A stretch of 64,000 nt of DNA from Bacteroidia bacterium (GCA_030427925.1 JAUICJ010000003.1:1-64000); one strand, 5' to 3'; positions 32,194 to 42,457 are shown, numbered from the stretch's first letter. A program made the numbers and translations. Notes: a model not told the origin generated them from the letters alone.

Positions 32194-34998
32194 ATGATGA
32201 ACAATCGCATCCTTACGGGTCTCCTTTTGCTGTTCCCCCTTGGGGCTTGGAGCCAAACCGTTACCACGTTCAATTACACCGGTGGTGTGCAAACCTACAC
32301 CGTGCCCGCGTGTGTGAGCTCATTGGAGGTTACGGCGAAAGGAGGGAAAGGCGGAGGTGCGGGAGGTGCGAACGGTGCAACCGTGACCGCTACCCTGGAT
32401 GTCGTTCCTGGGCAGGTCTTGGAAATCCGGGTTGGCGGCCAAGGCAGTTGCCCGAACGGCGGCTACAACGGGGGCGGCAATGGCAACGCGGCCAACGGCA
32501 CCGCAGCCGCTTCGTGCGGAGGCGGCGGCGCCACCGACATCCGCGAGGCGCCGTATAACCTCAATGATCGACTCATCGTGGCATCGGGCGGCGGCGGCAT
32601 GGGCGGCGGAACTTCCGATGCCGCGGGGGGCATCGGCGGCTGCGCAACCGGAACGGCCGGCACGAACACGTTCGGCGATGGCGGTGGGGCCGGAACCACG
32701 AGTTCGGGGGGCGCCGGAGGCGCTCCGTGGACCCCCAGCGGCAATGCAGGCGCTTCGGGTGCGCTCGGGCTTGGGGGTGCGGGCGGCACAGATCCCTGTT
32801 TCAATGCGGCTCCGGGTGCCGGAGGTGGAGGCGGGTACTATGGCGGCGGAGGCGGTGGAAGCGATTGCTTCAATGGAGGATCCATTGGCGGAGGCGGAGG
32901 CGGCGGTGGGTCGAGCTTGACCCCTGCGGGAGGAAGCTGTACCGCCGGGAACTCGACCGGAGCGGGATCGCTGACCATCACGACGGTGGGAGGCTTGGCG
33001 TTGTCAACGAATCCGGGATTCCCCATCCTGTGCGAAGGAGACACGTTGGATTTGGTGGTTTCTGGGGCGGACTCGTACGTTTGGCCAGACGACCCCAGCA
33101 TCGTCTTTGCAGAAGGACCCAATGCATCGTTGGCGCCAACGGAAACGACCATTTACACGGTTTACGCCAGCTCGCCCGAATGTGCAGACTCCATTGACAT
33201 CACGGTGAACGTGACGCCCTTCCCCAACCTGCAAATCAACCCGCCGGTGGCCGCAGCGTGCGATTTGGAGTCGGTGGTGCTGACAGCATCGGGTTGCAAC
33301 TTCTACCAGTGGTCGCCGCCTCAAGGACTGAACAACATCGTGGGGCCCGTGGTCACCGCCAGCCCCAATTCCACGACCACCTACACCGTCACGGGCATCG
33401 TCCCGGGCTGCACCGTTACCGAAACCGTCACCGTGGCGCTGGAGGTCTTGAATGAACAAGCTGCGTTTTTCTGCGAAGGCGAAACCTACACGTTGCCCGA
33501 TGGGGTGGTGACGGACGCGCCGGGTGAATATGAATTTGTGTACACGGCGGCTGCGGGGTGCGACAGCATTTTGACGGTCCAACTGCAGGCCACCCCAGAC
33601 TATGATTTGACCTTCGAGGCGTTTGCATGCGGCAACGAGGGCTATGTCCTGCCCGATGGCTCGACCACCTTCACCAGCGGCACGTATACGATGACGGTTC
33701 CCACCACCTTCGCGGGATGCGACAGCACGGTCACCACGGTGTTGGAGGTGATTCCCGCATTGGGCTCATCGCAGGCGTTCACGGCCTGTGCAGGTGAAAG
33801 CATCGTGCTGCCCGACGGCGAAGTGGTGGACCAAACCGGCACGTACACCACGGTGTTGACGTCCTTGGTCAGCGGATGCGACAGCACGGTAACGACGGAA
33901 GTGGTCATCAACGAAGTGTACGATTTGGACCTCGACATCAACGCCTGCAACGACAGCCCGTACTACCTGCCTGATGGCAGCGTGACGTTGAGTTCAGGCG
34001 TGTATGCCTTCGATTTGACCTCATCGGCTGGATGCGACAGCGCGGTGGTCCTCGACATCACCTTTACACCCGCGTATGACTTGAATTTCTACCCCGAGAT
34101 TTGCCAAGGCGAAACGTACACCTTGCCCGATGGCGTGGTCGTCACGAACTCCGGACTGTACGTGGACGAGTTCACCACCGCCGCAGGCTGCGACAGCACG
34201 ATCACCACCCAGCTCATCGTCCACCCCCTGCCCGCCATCGGATTGGACGTTGCAAGCAGCTACTGCGCATACGACGAAACCGTTCCGTTGACGCCAACGC
34301 CCGCGGGAGGAACACTGAACGGCCCCACCGTCAGCGGGTTGAACCTGAACCACGTGGGGGTGAATCCAGGAACGTATGAAGTGACGTACACGTTCACGGA
34401 CAGCGACGGGTGCACCGGCACGTCTTCCGCAACCTATGTCCTGGCGGCACCGCTCAATCCGGGGTATGAATGGTCCGTGCTGTGCAACCGATTGGACTTG
34501 GTTTCCACGACGCCTGACCCATCGGAATCGCTGACGTACGGCTGGTTTGTGGACGGGATCCAAATCGGAGAGCAAACCACCGCCGGCCATTTTTACTCGG
34601 CTGGAGGGGACTTTGAAGTGGGGCTGACGGTAACGGACGCTTACGGATGCAGCTATTCGTTGGACCAAATCCTCGACCTCCCGTCCGACTTCGACCTGAC
34701 GGGCTTCCAAATTCCAAACGTCATCACCCCCAACGACGACAGCATGAACGATTACGTCGTGCTCGGCGGCACTTCGGGAAGCTGCCTGAAATACGAACTG
34801 GTCATTTTCAACCGGTGGGGCGATCGCGTCTACACGATGAGCCACAACACCGCACCGTTTGCCGGCATGGACGAATCGGGGCAGCCGCTGGGCGATGGCG
34901 TTTACTTCTATACGTTCGAAGCGGAGCGTTACCCGTGCGCCGGCACCCCGGAATTGCGGGAGTGGTGCTCAGGCACCATCCAAGTGCTGCGGGACTGA
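32194..34998 (+). CDS. Gly-rich adhesin-like protein with T9SS type B domain
   Basis: The 934-residue product (from MMNNRIL) has a signal peptide (LLLLFPLGAWSQ), a Gly-rich domain (about 50-260, many GGGG runs, as in animal ALK-type Gly-rich domains), an Ig-like region, five repeats of 52-53 residues with a C.GE.Y.LPDG...GCDST pattern (about 420-680), a PKD-like domain and a type B sorting domain (IPNVITPNDDSMNDYVVLGG, FNRWGDRVY). A TTG start at 32167 is possible but would put nine polar residues before the signal. Surface adhesin or matrix protein is inferred. It converges with the next giant gene, with three bases between the stops. Confidence 0.88.
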   Translation: MMNNRILTGLLLLFPLGAWSQTVTTFNYTGGVQTYTVPACVSSLEVTAKGGKGGGAGGANGATVTATLDVVPGQVLEIRVGGQGSCPNGGYNGGGNGNAANGTAAASCGGGGATDIREAPYNLNDRLIVASGGGGMGGGTSDAAGGIGGCATGTAGTNTFGDGGGAGTTSSGGAGGAPWTPSGNAGASGALGLGGAGGTDPCFNAAPGAGGGGGYYGGGGGGSDCFNGGSIGGGGGGGGSSLTPAGGSCTAGNSTGAGSLTITTVGGLALSTNPGFPILCEGDTLDLVVSGADSYVWPDDPSIVFAEGPNASLAPTETTIYTVYASSPECADSIDITVNVTPFPNLQINPPVAAACDLESVVLTASGCNFYQWSPPQGLNNIVGPVVTASPNSTTTYTVTGIVPGCTVTETVTVALEVLNEQAAFFCEGETYTLPDGVVTDAPGEYEFVYTAAAGCDSILTVQLQATPDYDLTFEAFACGNEGYVLPDGSTTFTSGTYTMTVPTTFAGCDSTVTTVLEVIPALGSSQAFTACAGESIVLPDGEVVDQTGTYTTVLTSLVSGCDSTVTTEVVINEVYDLDLDINACNDSPYYLPDGSVTLSSGVYAFDLTSSAGCDSAVVLDITFTPAYDLNFYPEICQGETYTLPDGVVVTNSGLYVDEFTTAAGCDSTITTQLIVHPLPAIGLDVASSYCAYDETVPLTPTPAGGTLNGPTVSGLNLNHVGVNPGTYEVTYTFTDSDGCTGTSSATYVLAAPLNPGYEWSVLCNRLDLVSTTPDPSESLTYGWFVDGIQIGEQTTAGHFYSAGGDFEVGLTVTDAYGCSYSLDQILDLPSDFDLTGFQIPNVITPNDDSMNDYVVLGGTSGSCLKYELVIFNRWGDRVYTMSHNTAPFAGMDESGQPLGDGVYFYTFEAERYPCAGTPELREWCSGTIQVLRD
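33463..34224 (+). repeat. Five tandem ~157-bp repeats in the Gly-rich adhesin gene
   Basis: The Cys codons at 33472, 33628, 33787, 33946 and 34102 mark five units spaced 156-159 bp. Each encodes a LPDG motif, a Gly-Tyr turn and GCDS(T/A). This is an array of small beta domains. Confidence 0.85.
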
Positions 34999-35001
34999 TC
35001 C

Positions 35002-38000
35002 TCAGCGCAGCAGCGTAAACGTTCCCTGCACCGTATCCAAGCCGGGAATGGTCAGGATGTAGAAGTACGTGCCTGCGGCTTGGTCAATGCCCTTCCAGCC
35101 GTTGTTGTAATTCGTCGCGCGGTAGACTTCGGCACCCCAGCGGTCGTAAATCGCCAGCTCGTTCCCGGGGAAGCCCTCCAGGTTCGAGAACACCAGCGCG
35201 TCGTTCATGCCATCCTCGTTGGGCGTGATGACGTTGAACACCTCAATCGCGCAAGGCTCAACCGCCAAGGTCGTGCTCTGTTCGTCGCCGCACAGCCCCG
35301 GCAGCGTGTACGTCACGTCCAACAAGCCGAGGCCCGCTTGCTGCAGGTCGATCACGCCGTCCTGGTCAATGCAGCCACCGCAGGAGGCGGACCAAATGCC
35401 GTTTTGGATGTAGCTGCCGGCTTCAACCGACTCGGCTGCGACGCAGATTTCGTCCGTCAAGATGATGGAGGCGTCGAGTTGCGGCATCACTTCGATGGTG
35501 ATTTGGTCTGAATCCGTGCAAATGTCATTGATGACGTACGTGACCGTGTACGTTCCCAAGGTGATTTCCAAATCAATCGCCCCCGGATCGAACACATTCC
35601 CCGTCAAGCATTCCGCACAGCTCGAGCTCCACGTCCCCCCGCCATCCACCGCCTGAAGCACCACCGGGTCCTCCGACTCACACAACGTCGGCACCGCCGA
35701 AATGGTGGCATTGACGCTTTCGCCCACGTTCACCGTGGCCACAATCGGCTCGCTGCAAGCCGCATTGAACGTGAAGACCAAATCAATGACCCCCGGCTCA
35801 TTCGCCGCGAACACCCCCGAATTCGCATTCGTAATGCAATCGGGGCAAGCGGTCGAACTCCACACTCCCGAGCTGCTCGAGGCGTATTCGGCTGGAATGC
35901 CCGCATCCAACAAGACATCGAAATTGAACACGCTGCCTTCGCACAAATCGGGAATCGTCTCCACGGTTCCTTCCAACACGGGGAGGACTTCCACCACCCA
36001 GCTGGCTGAATCGGAACACAGGCCGTCCGAAACGGTGTAGCTGATGGCGACGTCGCCATACCCTGCCGAAGGCGGTGCAAACAGGCCGGCGTTCGTCATG
36101 CACCCACCGCAATCCGCGGTCCACGTTCCGCCCGGGGCATCGGTGTTGAATTGGAATTCCTCGGTCCCTGCGCACAGCGATGGAGGAACGTTGTCTGCGG
36201 AAATGCCCACCCCGGGAATGACGTTGACCGTGACGGTGCTGTCCACCGGGCAGAACGACTCCGGTGTGAAGGTGACCTCGTAGCTTCCCGTAGCCCCCGT
36301 CGCGGGTTCAAACAAGCCCGAAGCTTCCATGCACCCGTCACAATCCGCCACGGACCACGTCCCGGGCACGTCCGCCAGCATCTGCACTTCAGCGCCCTCG
36401 CACACGGTGAAGGGGCCCGTGACCGTTCCCGACGTAGGCTCCGAAACGCCGATGACGATGGTGGTGTCTCCGGGGCATGCGCCGACCGTCGTGAAGGTGA
36501 GCGTGTTTTCGCCCAAAGCCGCGTTGTTCGAATTGAAGTACCCGTTGTTCGCCAAGCAGTTGCCGCAATCGCTGGTCCAAATCCCGAACGCGGGCGTCGG
36601 GTTGATGTCGAACACATCCCCTACGCACATGCTCAACGGCGGATTGTTCAGTTGCGGTTGCGGGTTCGCAATGATGGTCAAATTCAATTGGTCCACGTCC
36701 GCGAAACAGGTTCCATCGAGCGTATGGGTCACGGACAAGAAGCCCGGACCCGCCAAAAGCGGGTCAATCGTCAACGTCTCGGCGTCGAAGCACCCGTCGC
36801 AATCGACTTCCCAAGTGCCCGAGCCTTCGAGCGGGGTCAATTGCACCGCACCGCCTTCCACGCAGATCGGCGCGGGATAGGTGAACGCCGCATCGACGTC
36901 ACTGACGGCCACGATTTCGATTTCATCGGACGTGATTTGGACGTAATCGCTCTCCGTAGGTTCGGGCCCTGTGTAATCGTCCACGCAGAACGTGACCTCC
37001 TCCCCACTGCCCGATTCGAGCGTGAACGGCCCGTACACGTTGCCATTCGACCCCGTGAAAGTCAGCTCCGTCCCCCAACCATCGCCGCCCGAATCCTCCA
37101 TCATCAAGGTGTAGCACCCGTTTTGCAGGCAGACATCATCGCTGAAGGGCGCGCCTTCTTGGTACAACACCGCACCAGCATCGCTCATGAGCACCCAGTC
37201 GATTTGGTTGTTCTGACTGAACGATCCCGTCGTGGGCAAACTGACCTCAAACTCGGTGCAGAAGGTGCCCACTGGCAATTGGCTGAACCAACCCGTGATC
37301 GTGGTGGTTGAAGACGTGCAGAACGGCAAGGTGTCCCCGATGCCCAAGAGTTCATCGGCTTGGTACCAAAGGGTGGTGCCGTCCACCACCTCGCTCGACG
37401 AAAAGCGAAACGCCACGTTGCTCGCGTTCCAATTGCCGGTGTTGAACCCCGGCGCGGCAATGCCCACGGTGCCGTCGATGTTTTGGATGCCCATCGTCGC
37501 GTTGCCCCAGGTGCACGGCTGGCGGTTTGCGAGGTACACTTCGATGGCGTTGGTTCCCTCGTACAGTACGATTTGGGCAGATACCTGTTGGCTGGTGCAG
37601 CTGTATTGGCACACGTTGTTCCAGCTGACGACGAACTGCCGGCACGGCGCGGTGCCGAAGGTGCCGTACCGCACATCGCCACAAACGCTGGGATTCAAAT
37701 CGCTGTGCACCGCCAGGATGGCGTTCAACGGGGAATTGGCGTTGGGAATGGGCCCGTTGGGATTGAATCCGGCGGCCTCGGTCAAGGTGAAGGAAAACCA
37801 CCCGTTGCTGCTGATGCGAACTTGGGTGTAGTCGTTTCCGAAGTAGTTGAAATTGAAGCCAATGGGAATGTTTCCGCTGTACACGTCATCCCCGGTGGCG
37901 ATGGCGACATTGCCCGCGTTGTACGCGTAAGGCGGGTCATAGGGAATGGGGTCCACGTCGTATTCCGATCCACCACCCGAGGCCACCGAAGCGATTCCGG

Positions 38001-38160
38001 GGGCAATCAACGTGAGGCAACTGTCTTCGCACGTGACCTCGATGTCTTCGCCCAAATCGAATGAGCCAAAGGTTGCACACTGTCCCCAAGCCTCGGCGGC
38101 TCCGAGCACCAGCATACCCGCACATGCAGCTTTCGCTGCGAAGTTTCGAATTCCCATCAT
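35002..38160 (-). CDS. Surface giant with repeated Cys-rich Ig-like domains and T9SS type B domain
   Basis: The 1052-residue product (MMGIRNFAAK) has a signal peptide ending EAWGQ, an N-terminal nidogen-like or lectin-like region (about 25-265; YNAGNVAIATGDD, FGNDYTQVRISSNGWFSF), a CUB-like region (about 290-400; DDVCLQNGCYTLMMEDSGGD), about seven repeats of 75-85 residues with a W...C..C pattern (GTWTADCGGCM), and a C-terminal type B domain (VFNVITPNEDGMNDALVF, YDRWGAEVY). The repeats are shared with the divergent neighbour at 38393. Cell-surface adhesion or matrix function is inferred. Confidence 0.88.
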   Translation of the reverse strand: MMGIRNFAAKAACAGMLVLGAAEAWGQCATFGSFDLGEDIEVTCEDSCLTLIAPGIASVASGGGSEYDVDPIPYDPPYAYNAGNVAIATGDDVYSGNIPIGFNFNYFGNDYTQVRISSNGWFSFTLTEAAGFNPNGPIPNANSPLNAILAVHSDLNPSVCGDVRYGTFGTAPCRQFVVSWNNVCQYSCTSQQVSAQIVLYEGTNAIEVYLANRQPCTWGNATMGIQNIDGTVGIAAPGFNTGNWNASNVAFRFSSSEVVDGTTLWYQADELLGIGDTLPFCTSSTTTITGWFSQLPVGTFCTEFEVSLPTTGSFSQNNQIDWVLMSDAGAVLYQEGAPFSDDVCLQNGCYTLMMEDSGGDGWGTELTFTGSNGNVYGPFTLESGSGEEVTFCVDDYTGPEPTESDYVQITSDEIEIVAVSDVDAAFTYPAPICVEGGAVQLTPLEGSGTWEVDCDGCFDAETLTIDPLLAGPGFLSVTHTLDGTCFADVDQLNLTIIANPQPQLNNPPLSMCVGDVFDINPTPAFGIWTSDCGNCLANNGYFNSNNAALGENTLTFTTVGACPGDTTIVIGVSEPTSGTVTGPFTVCEGAEVQMLADVPGTWSVADCDGCMEASGLFEPATGATGSYEVTFTPESFCPVDSTVTVNVIPGVGISADNVPPSLCAGTEEFQFNTDAPGGTWTADCGGCMTNAGLFAPPSAGYGDVAISYTVSDGLCSDSASWVVEVLPVLEGTVETIPDLCEGSVFNFDVLLDAGIPAEYASSSSGVWSSTACPDCITNANSGVFAANEPGVIDLVFTFNAACSEPIVATVNVGESVNATISAVPTLCESEDPVVLQAVDGGGTWSSSCAECLTGNVFDPGAIDLEITLGTYTVTYVINDICTDSDQITIEVMPQLDASIILTDEICVAAESVEAGSYIQNGIWSASCGGCIDQDGVIDLQQAGLGLLDVTYTLPGLCGDEQSTTLAVEPCAIEVFNVITPNEDGMNDALVFSNLEGFPGNELAIYDRWGAEVYRATNYNNGWKGIDQAAGTYFYILTIPGLDTVQGTFTLLR

Positions 38161-38392
38161 GTTGTCAAATCGTTTGGTCCAACCCCTCACGCGAGTGGGA
38201 AGGTAAGATGAACGCGAGAAATCTCCACATTCCCGAGTGCATGACGCCGTGTCGCTGCCGTCCGTTGCATCGGTGCGGGCGGGCGCAACCATTTAGAGCG
38301 TGGCGAGTTACACTAGCATGAATCCCTGCAGCAGCCTGCACATCGCCCCTACCGTGCGTCAGGAGGCTTGCCGAGCGGCCTATCTTCGTGGC
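38161..38392. other. Divergent promoter region between two surface giants
   Basis: The 232-bp spacer separates divergent genes for two large surface proteins. The right end carries the TATCTTCG box for the plus-strand gene. On the minus strand TACCTTCC near 38195 may be the other -7 box. No reading frame with convincing composition is seen. Confidence 0.5.
38381..38388 (+). promoter_or_regulatory. -7 box of the IgGFc-binding-like giant
   Basis: TATCTTCG ends 4 nt before the ATG at 38393. It lies inside a longer in-frame extension starting at 38300, which is therefore unlikely to be translated. Confidence 0.55.
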
Positions 38393-41300
38393 ATGCGCTG
38401 CAAGAACGGTTTTCGTGGAGTGGCATTGGTGATGAGCCTGTGCTGGGTGTTGGTGGGGTGGAGCCAAACCGATACGGAGTTTTGGTTCGTTGCCCCGGAG
38501 GTGTGGGCAGGGCACGGCGACGCCCCCATTGTGCTCCGGTTTGCGACCCTCAATGCACCCGCGACCATCACGGTGGAGCAACCCGCGAACGCCGCCTTTC
38601 CGACCCAAACCCTCAACGTGGCCGCCAACGCAACGGCGACGTTGGATTTGACGCCGTGGATGGATTTGGTGGAAAACAAGCCGGTGAATGCGGTCTTGGA
38701 TTTGGGCTTGCACATCACAGCAACCGCGGAGATCACGGCTTACTACGAAGTCAACAACGTCGACAACCCGGACATTTTCACCCTCAAAGGCAGCGCGGCG
38801 CTCGGCACGGAATTCTACACGCCTTTTCAGACCTTTCTGAACAACAATTACAACGAGTCGAAAGCGGGCTTGGACCTTGTGGCCACGGAGGACAACACGA
38901 CCATCACCATCACCCCGTCCACGGCGATGGTGGGGCATCCAGCGGGCGTTCCGTTCGACATCGTTTTGGACGCCGGCCAAACCTTTTCACTGCGGGCTGC
39001 CAGCACCGCGGCCGCCCAACACCCTGCGGGCACCCACATTGTCAGTTCCGCCCCCATCGCCATCACCATGAGCGACGATTCGATTGTGGGGGCTCCTTAT
39101 GGGGGCACTTGCTTCGATTTGTTCGGCGATCAGCTCATTCCCGTATCGGTTGCTGGAACGGAGCACATTGCGGTGAAGGGGCCTGATCTCGACGGCCCTG
39201 ATAAAATCTTCATCCTCGCCACCGAGGACGGCACGGAAGTCCAAATCAACGGGGTGGTGTTCGCCACGCTCAACGCCGGGCAGACGTTCACGCACTCCCT
39301 GCTCGCCGACGTCGCATACTACGTCACGTCTGCTCCAGCGATGGTCTTGCACATGACGGGCGTGGACTGCGAAGTCGCCGGCGCGGTCCTGCCTCCCCTG
39401 CTCTGCACGGGGTCCGACGAAGTTGCGTTCGTGCGATCGACGAACGAAGACTTCGCCATCACCCTCATCGTACCAGCCGGTGCGGAGGGTGGATTTGCGT
39501 TCAATGGCAATCCCATTTGGATTCCCGCTGCGAGCTTCACCCCCATTGCGCCAACCGGCGGTGATTGGCTCTTTGCCCAAATCACCACCACCGGATTCGT
39601 GCCCACGTTGGCCTCATCGCGGATCACCAATTCGCTGGGGCGCTTCCATTTGGGCACCATCAACGGCATGCCGGGCAGCTATGCGCGATACGGTTTTTTC
39701 AGCGATTTCCAAACGTACCAGCACACCACGTCCGTAAACGACGACGACGTGTGCCCGGGCGAAACCGTAGTGCTCACCGCGGAGCCCATCCCGGGAGGCA
39801 CCTACGACTGGACGGGACCCAATGATTTCACAGCAAGTGGCGATCAAATTCAGCTCGGGCCGCTCTCCGTGGACGATGCAGGCGAGTACGTGGTGACGGG
39901 CATGGCGGGCGACTGTCCGATTGAGGCCGACACCCTCGTGCTGGTGGTCAACCCGGGGCCCGCTGCCCCCGTGTTGGAAGCGACCGACCCGTGGTGCGAA
40001 GGGACGCTTGCGGAATTGGTGGCCTCGGGGCCGGGAGAATCGTGGACGTGGACGGGACCGGACGGGCCGCTGATGAACACCAGCGCTTCCGTGGAAGTGG
40101 ACCAACCTGGGACGTACACGGTCACCACTTCCATCGATGGCTGCTCTTCGGAAGCGGCGACGTGGGAGGGTGCATTCAGTCCCGCGTTCGCCATCGAACT
40201 GCCCGATGACGAGGCCCCTGCCTGCGAAGGAACGGACTGGTCCGTCGCACCCTTGGGACTTCCCGAGGGAGATTGGCTGTGGACCACTCCGTTGGGCGTG
40301 GAGCTTTCCGGGGAGGTCCTGAATTGGCCCGCTGTGGCAGAGGAAGATGCGGGTTGGTACGTGCTGTCCGGCGAGGTGAACGGCTGTCCGGCGCAATCGG
40401 ATTCCGTGCTGTTGACGGTCCAAATCCCTGCCCCCCTAACGCCCAACGTCCCCCCCACCGCTTGCACCGGTGAACCGGCCTTCCCGCTCGAAGTGGATGA
40501 CCCTTGGGGCGGCGCTTGGGCAGCATCCTGCGGGGCCTGTTTGACGGGCAGCAGCTTCGATCCCGCTCTGGCCGGCGCCGGAACGGTGACGTTCACCTAC
40601 ACCTCGGCCGGAGCCTGTGGCGTGGAGGCTGCGGCGTCACTGGAGGTCTTGGAAACACCGGACGCGGGCTTTGGAGCGCCGTTCAGCGCGTGTTTGGGGA
40701 CGGGTGAGGTGGTGTTGGTGCCCGCAGTCGCCGGTGGGAGTTGGGCGGCGGATTGTGGGGATTGCCTGAATGCAGATGGGACGTTCAATACGGGGGTGGC
40801 GGGCGAAGGGATTTGGTCCATTGCATACGCCATCGGAGGCACCTGCCCGAGCGAAGGGACAGGCACCTTCGAAGTGACGCCGAACCTCTCGAGCGCGTTC
40901 GATGCGCCCGGGACAAGCTGCTTGAACGACGCCCCCGTGGTCTTCGTGCCCGAAATTGCAGGCGGGACCTGGACAGCGGATTGCGCGGGATGCTGGTCCG
41001 GCAGCGGGGCCTTGAACGCAGCCGCGGCGGGCGTGGGTCCGATTGACGTCACCTACACCTTGCCCGGCGTGTGCGGATCGGCCACCACGGAGACCTTGGA
41101 GGTGCTGCCGTTGCCCGAGGCCGGATTCAATTGGAGCTCGACCTCCGGTTGTGCGCCATTGTGGGTGGAATTTGAGCCCCTCACTGCGAGCGATGTGGTG
41201 GCGTGCTCGTGGGCCTTCAATGGTCCTGAAAACGCGACGTCGAGCTGGGGGTGTGGAAGCGGGGCGCACGTGTTCAACGCCCCGGGGTGTTACGACGTGA

Positions 41301-41902
41301 GCCACGCGGTCATCGATGGCAACGGGTGCACGAACACCTTCCAAGCGAACGATGCGGTATGCGTCAGTGCCCCGCCTTCAGCGGAATTCACGTGGTCCCC
41401 CTACTCCCCCGATTGGTCTGACCCATCGGTAACGCTTGAAGCGCTGGAACCCAATGTGGAATGGGTTTGGACCGTGAACGGGGCGCTGTTGGGAACGGAA
41501 TCTTCGGTGTCGTTGGTTCCTGCTGAGGTCGATGAGTCGCCTTGGAACCTGTGCCTCACCACGACGGACGCGGCGATGTGTTCGGCGACGGAATGCATTG
41601 CCCTCAATCCCGGAACGGGCTTAACGGTTTACGCTCCCAACGCGTTCACGCCGGATGGTGATGGGAAGAACGAAGCGTGGCGCCTTGTGTTGGGAGGGGA
41701 TGTCGTCGAGCTGGAGGTGATCGTTTGGGATCGCTGGGGCATGGAGGTGTTCCGATCGGTTGAGCTGGAGCATTGGTGGGATGGCCGGGTGCAGGGGGGA
41801 ACGCATTTTGCCTCCACGGACGTGTACGTTTGGCAAGCCATCCTTCGGGATTCACGGGGGCATGCCCGGACCGCTTCGGGACACGTTGCCCTCATCCGCT
41901 GA
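38393..41902 (+). CDS. IgGFc-binding-like giant with Ig/PKD repeats and T9SS type B domain
   Basis: The 1169-residue product (MRCKNGFRG) has a signal peptide ending LVGWSQ, an N-terminal IgGFc-binding-type domain (about 25-450; TEFWFVAPEVW, ATEDNTTITITP, DLFGDQLIPVS), a series of Ig-like and W...C..C repeats (about 450-900; AASCGACLTG, AADCGDCLN, TADCAGCW), a PKD-like domain, and a type B sorting domain (APNAFTPDGDGKNEAWRLV, WDRWGMEVF). The C-terminal repeats match those of the divergent gene at 35002-38160, so the two proteins probably arose from shared parts. The 3' end overlaps the convergent cupin gene by 11 bp. Confidence 0.9.
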   Translation: MRCKNGFRGVALVMSLCWVLVGWSQTDTEFWFVAPEVWAGHGDAPIVLRFATLNAPATITVEQPANAAFPTQTLNVAANATATLDLTPWMDLVENKPVNAVLDLGLHITATAEITAYYEVNNVDNPDIFTLKGSAALGTEFYTPFQTFLNNNYNESKAGLDLVATEDNTTITITPSTAMVGHPAGVPFDIVLDAGQTFSLRAASTAAAQHPAGTHIVSSAPIAITMSDDSIVGAPYGGTCFDLFGDQLIPVSVAGTEHIAVKGPDLDGPDKIFILATEDGTEVQINGVVFATLNAGQTFTHSLLADVAYYVTSAPAMVLHMTGVDCEVAGAVLPPLLCTGSDEVAFVRSTNEDFAITLIVPAGAEGGFAFNGNPIWIPAASFTPIAPTGGDWLFAQITTTGFVPTLASSRITNSLGRFHLGTINGMPGSYARYGFFSDFQTYQHTTSVNDDDVCPGETVVLTAEPIPGGTYDWTGPNDFTASGDQIQLGPLSVDDAGEYVVTGMAGDCPIEADTLVLVVNPGPAAPVLEATDPWCEGTLAELVASGPGESWTWTGPDGPLMNTSASVEVDQPGTYTVTTSIDGCSSEAATWEGAFSPAFAIELPDDEAPACEGTDWSVAPLGLPEGDWLWTTPLGVELSGEVLNWPAVAEEDAGWYVLSGEVNGCPAQSDSVLLTVQIPAPLTPNVPPTACTGEPAFPLEVDDPWGGAWAASCGACLTGSSFDPALAGAGTVTFTYTSAGACGVEAAASLEVLETPDAGFGAPFSACLGTGEVVLVPAVAGGSWAADCGDCLNADGTFNTGVAGEGIWSIAYAIGGTCPSEGTGTFEVTPNLSSAFDAPGTSCLNDAPVVFVPEIAGGTWTADCAGCWSGSGALNAAAAGVGPIDVTYTLPGVCGSATTETLEVLPLPEAGFNWSSTSGCAPLWVEFEPLTASDVVACSWAFNGPENATSSWGCGSGAHVFNAPGCYDVSHAVIDGNGCTNTFQANDAVCVSAPPSAEFTWSPYSPDWSDPSVTLEALEPNVEWVWTVNGALLGTESSVSLVPAEVDESPWNLCLTTTDAAMCSATECIALNPGTGLTVYAPNAFTPDGDGKNEAWRLVLGGDVVELEVIVWDRWGMEVFRSVELEHWWDGRVQGGTHFASTDVYVWQAILRDSRGHARTASGHVALIR

Positions 41903-42188
41903 CGGAATCGCCGTACAAAAGCACGAGCTCAAGTCGGGATTCGGTCTCCATCCAATGGTCGGTGTTTGGAGGAATGGAACATGCGCTTCCTGGTCCGACG
42001 CGCTGCCGATTCGCCCCAAAGACAATCCACCCCTCCCCGTTCAACACCCGAACGTGCTCCCAGCGGTCGTGCCGGTGTGCGCGTCCATTGCGTTCGAATT
42101 CGAGCCACTCGGCGATGGGTTCGCCCTGCTGCTCGGCCAGGGTGCGCATTCGTCCAAATGAGGTTTCACGTAGTGCGAACGATTCCAT
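41892..42188 (-). CDS. Small cupin-domain protein
   Basis: The 98-residue product is a single cupin barrel: RAHRHDRWEHVRVLNGEGWI gives the first metal-binding motif (HxH...E) and GPGSACSIPPNTDHWMET the second. Such minimal cupins resemble the C-terminal half of mannose-6-phosphate isomerase. Ligand is unknown. A TAACTTGT box ends 4 nt before the ATG. The stop lies inside the 3' end of the convergent giant gene. Confidence 0.85.
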   Translation of the reverse strand: MESFALRETSFGRMRTLAEQQGEPIAEWLEFERNGRAHRHDRWEHVRVLNGEGWIVFGANRQRVGPGSACSIPPNTDHWMETESRLELVLLYGDSVSG

Positions 42189-42457
42189 CCGGACAAGTTA
42201 GGCCAGAGGAGCCGAATGCCTGCAATCCAAGAAAAGCCCGGTCCCTCTCGGTGTTGCGCTGCGGGCAATGAATCGTCGAACGCAAGCTCATGGGCACCCA
42301 CGAAAGCAGGCTCGCCGGCCTCAACGGGTGACGTGGTTGCTCACCGCCTTGCGCTGCACAGCACATTGTGCGAAAAGCCACGGGCTGAGGCTCTGCGACT
42401 CCCATGTTAACCGAATGTTTCGTATATTAAGAAATTGTTAACCAAAAATGCACTGAC
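42189..42457. other. Gene-free spacer with two GTTAACC copies
   Basis: In this 269-bp spacer I find no plausible gene. The left end holds the cupin promoter. The right end is AT-richer and has GTTAACC at 42406-42412 and 42437-42443, in direct orientation 31 bp apart, upstream of the small membrane protein gene. Confidence 0.5.
42193..42200 (-). promoter_or_regulatory. -7-like box of the cupin gene
   Basis: TAACTTGT on the minus strand ends 4 nt before the ATG at 42188. It departs from consensus at the last two positions but keeps the short spacing seen elsewhere in the window. Confidence 0.4.
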
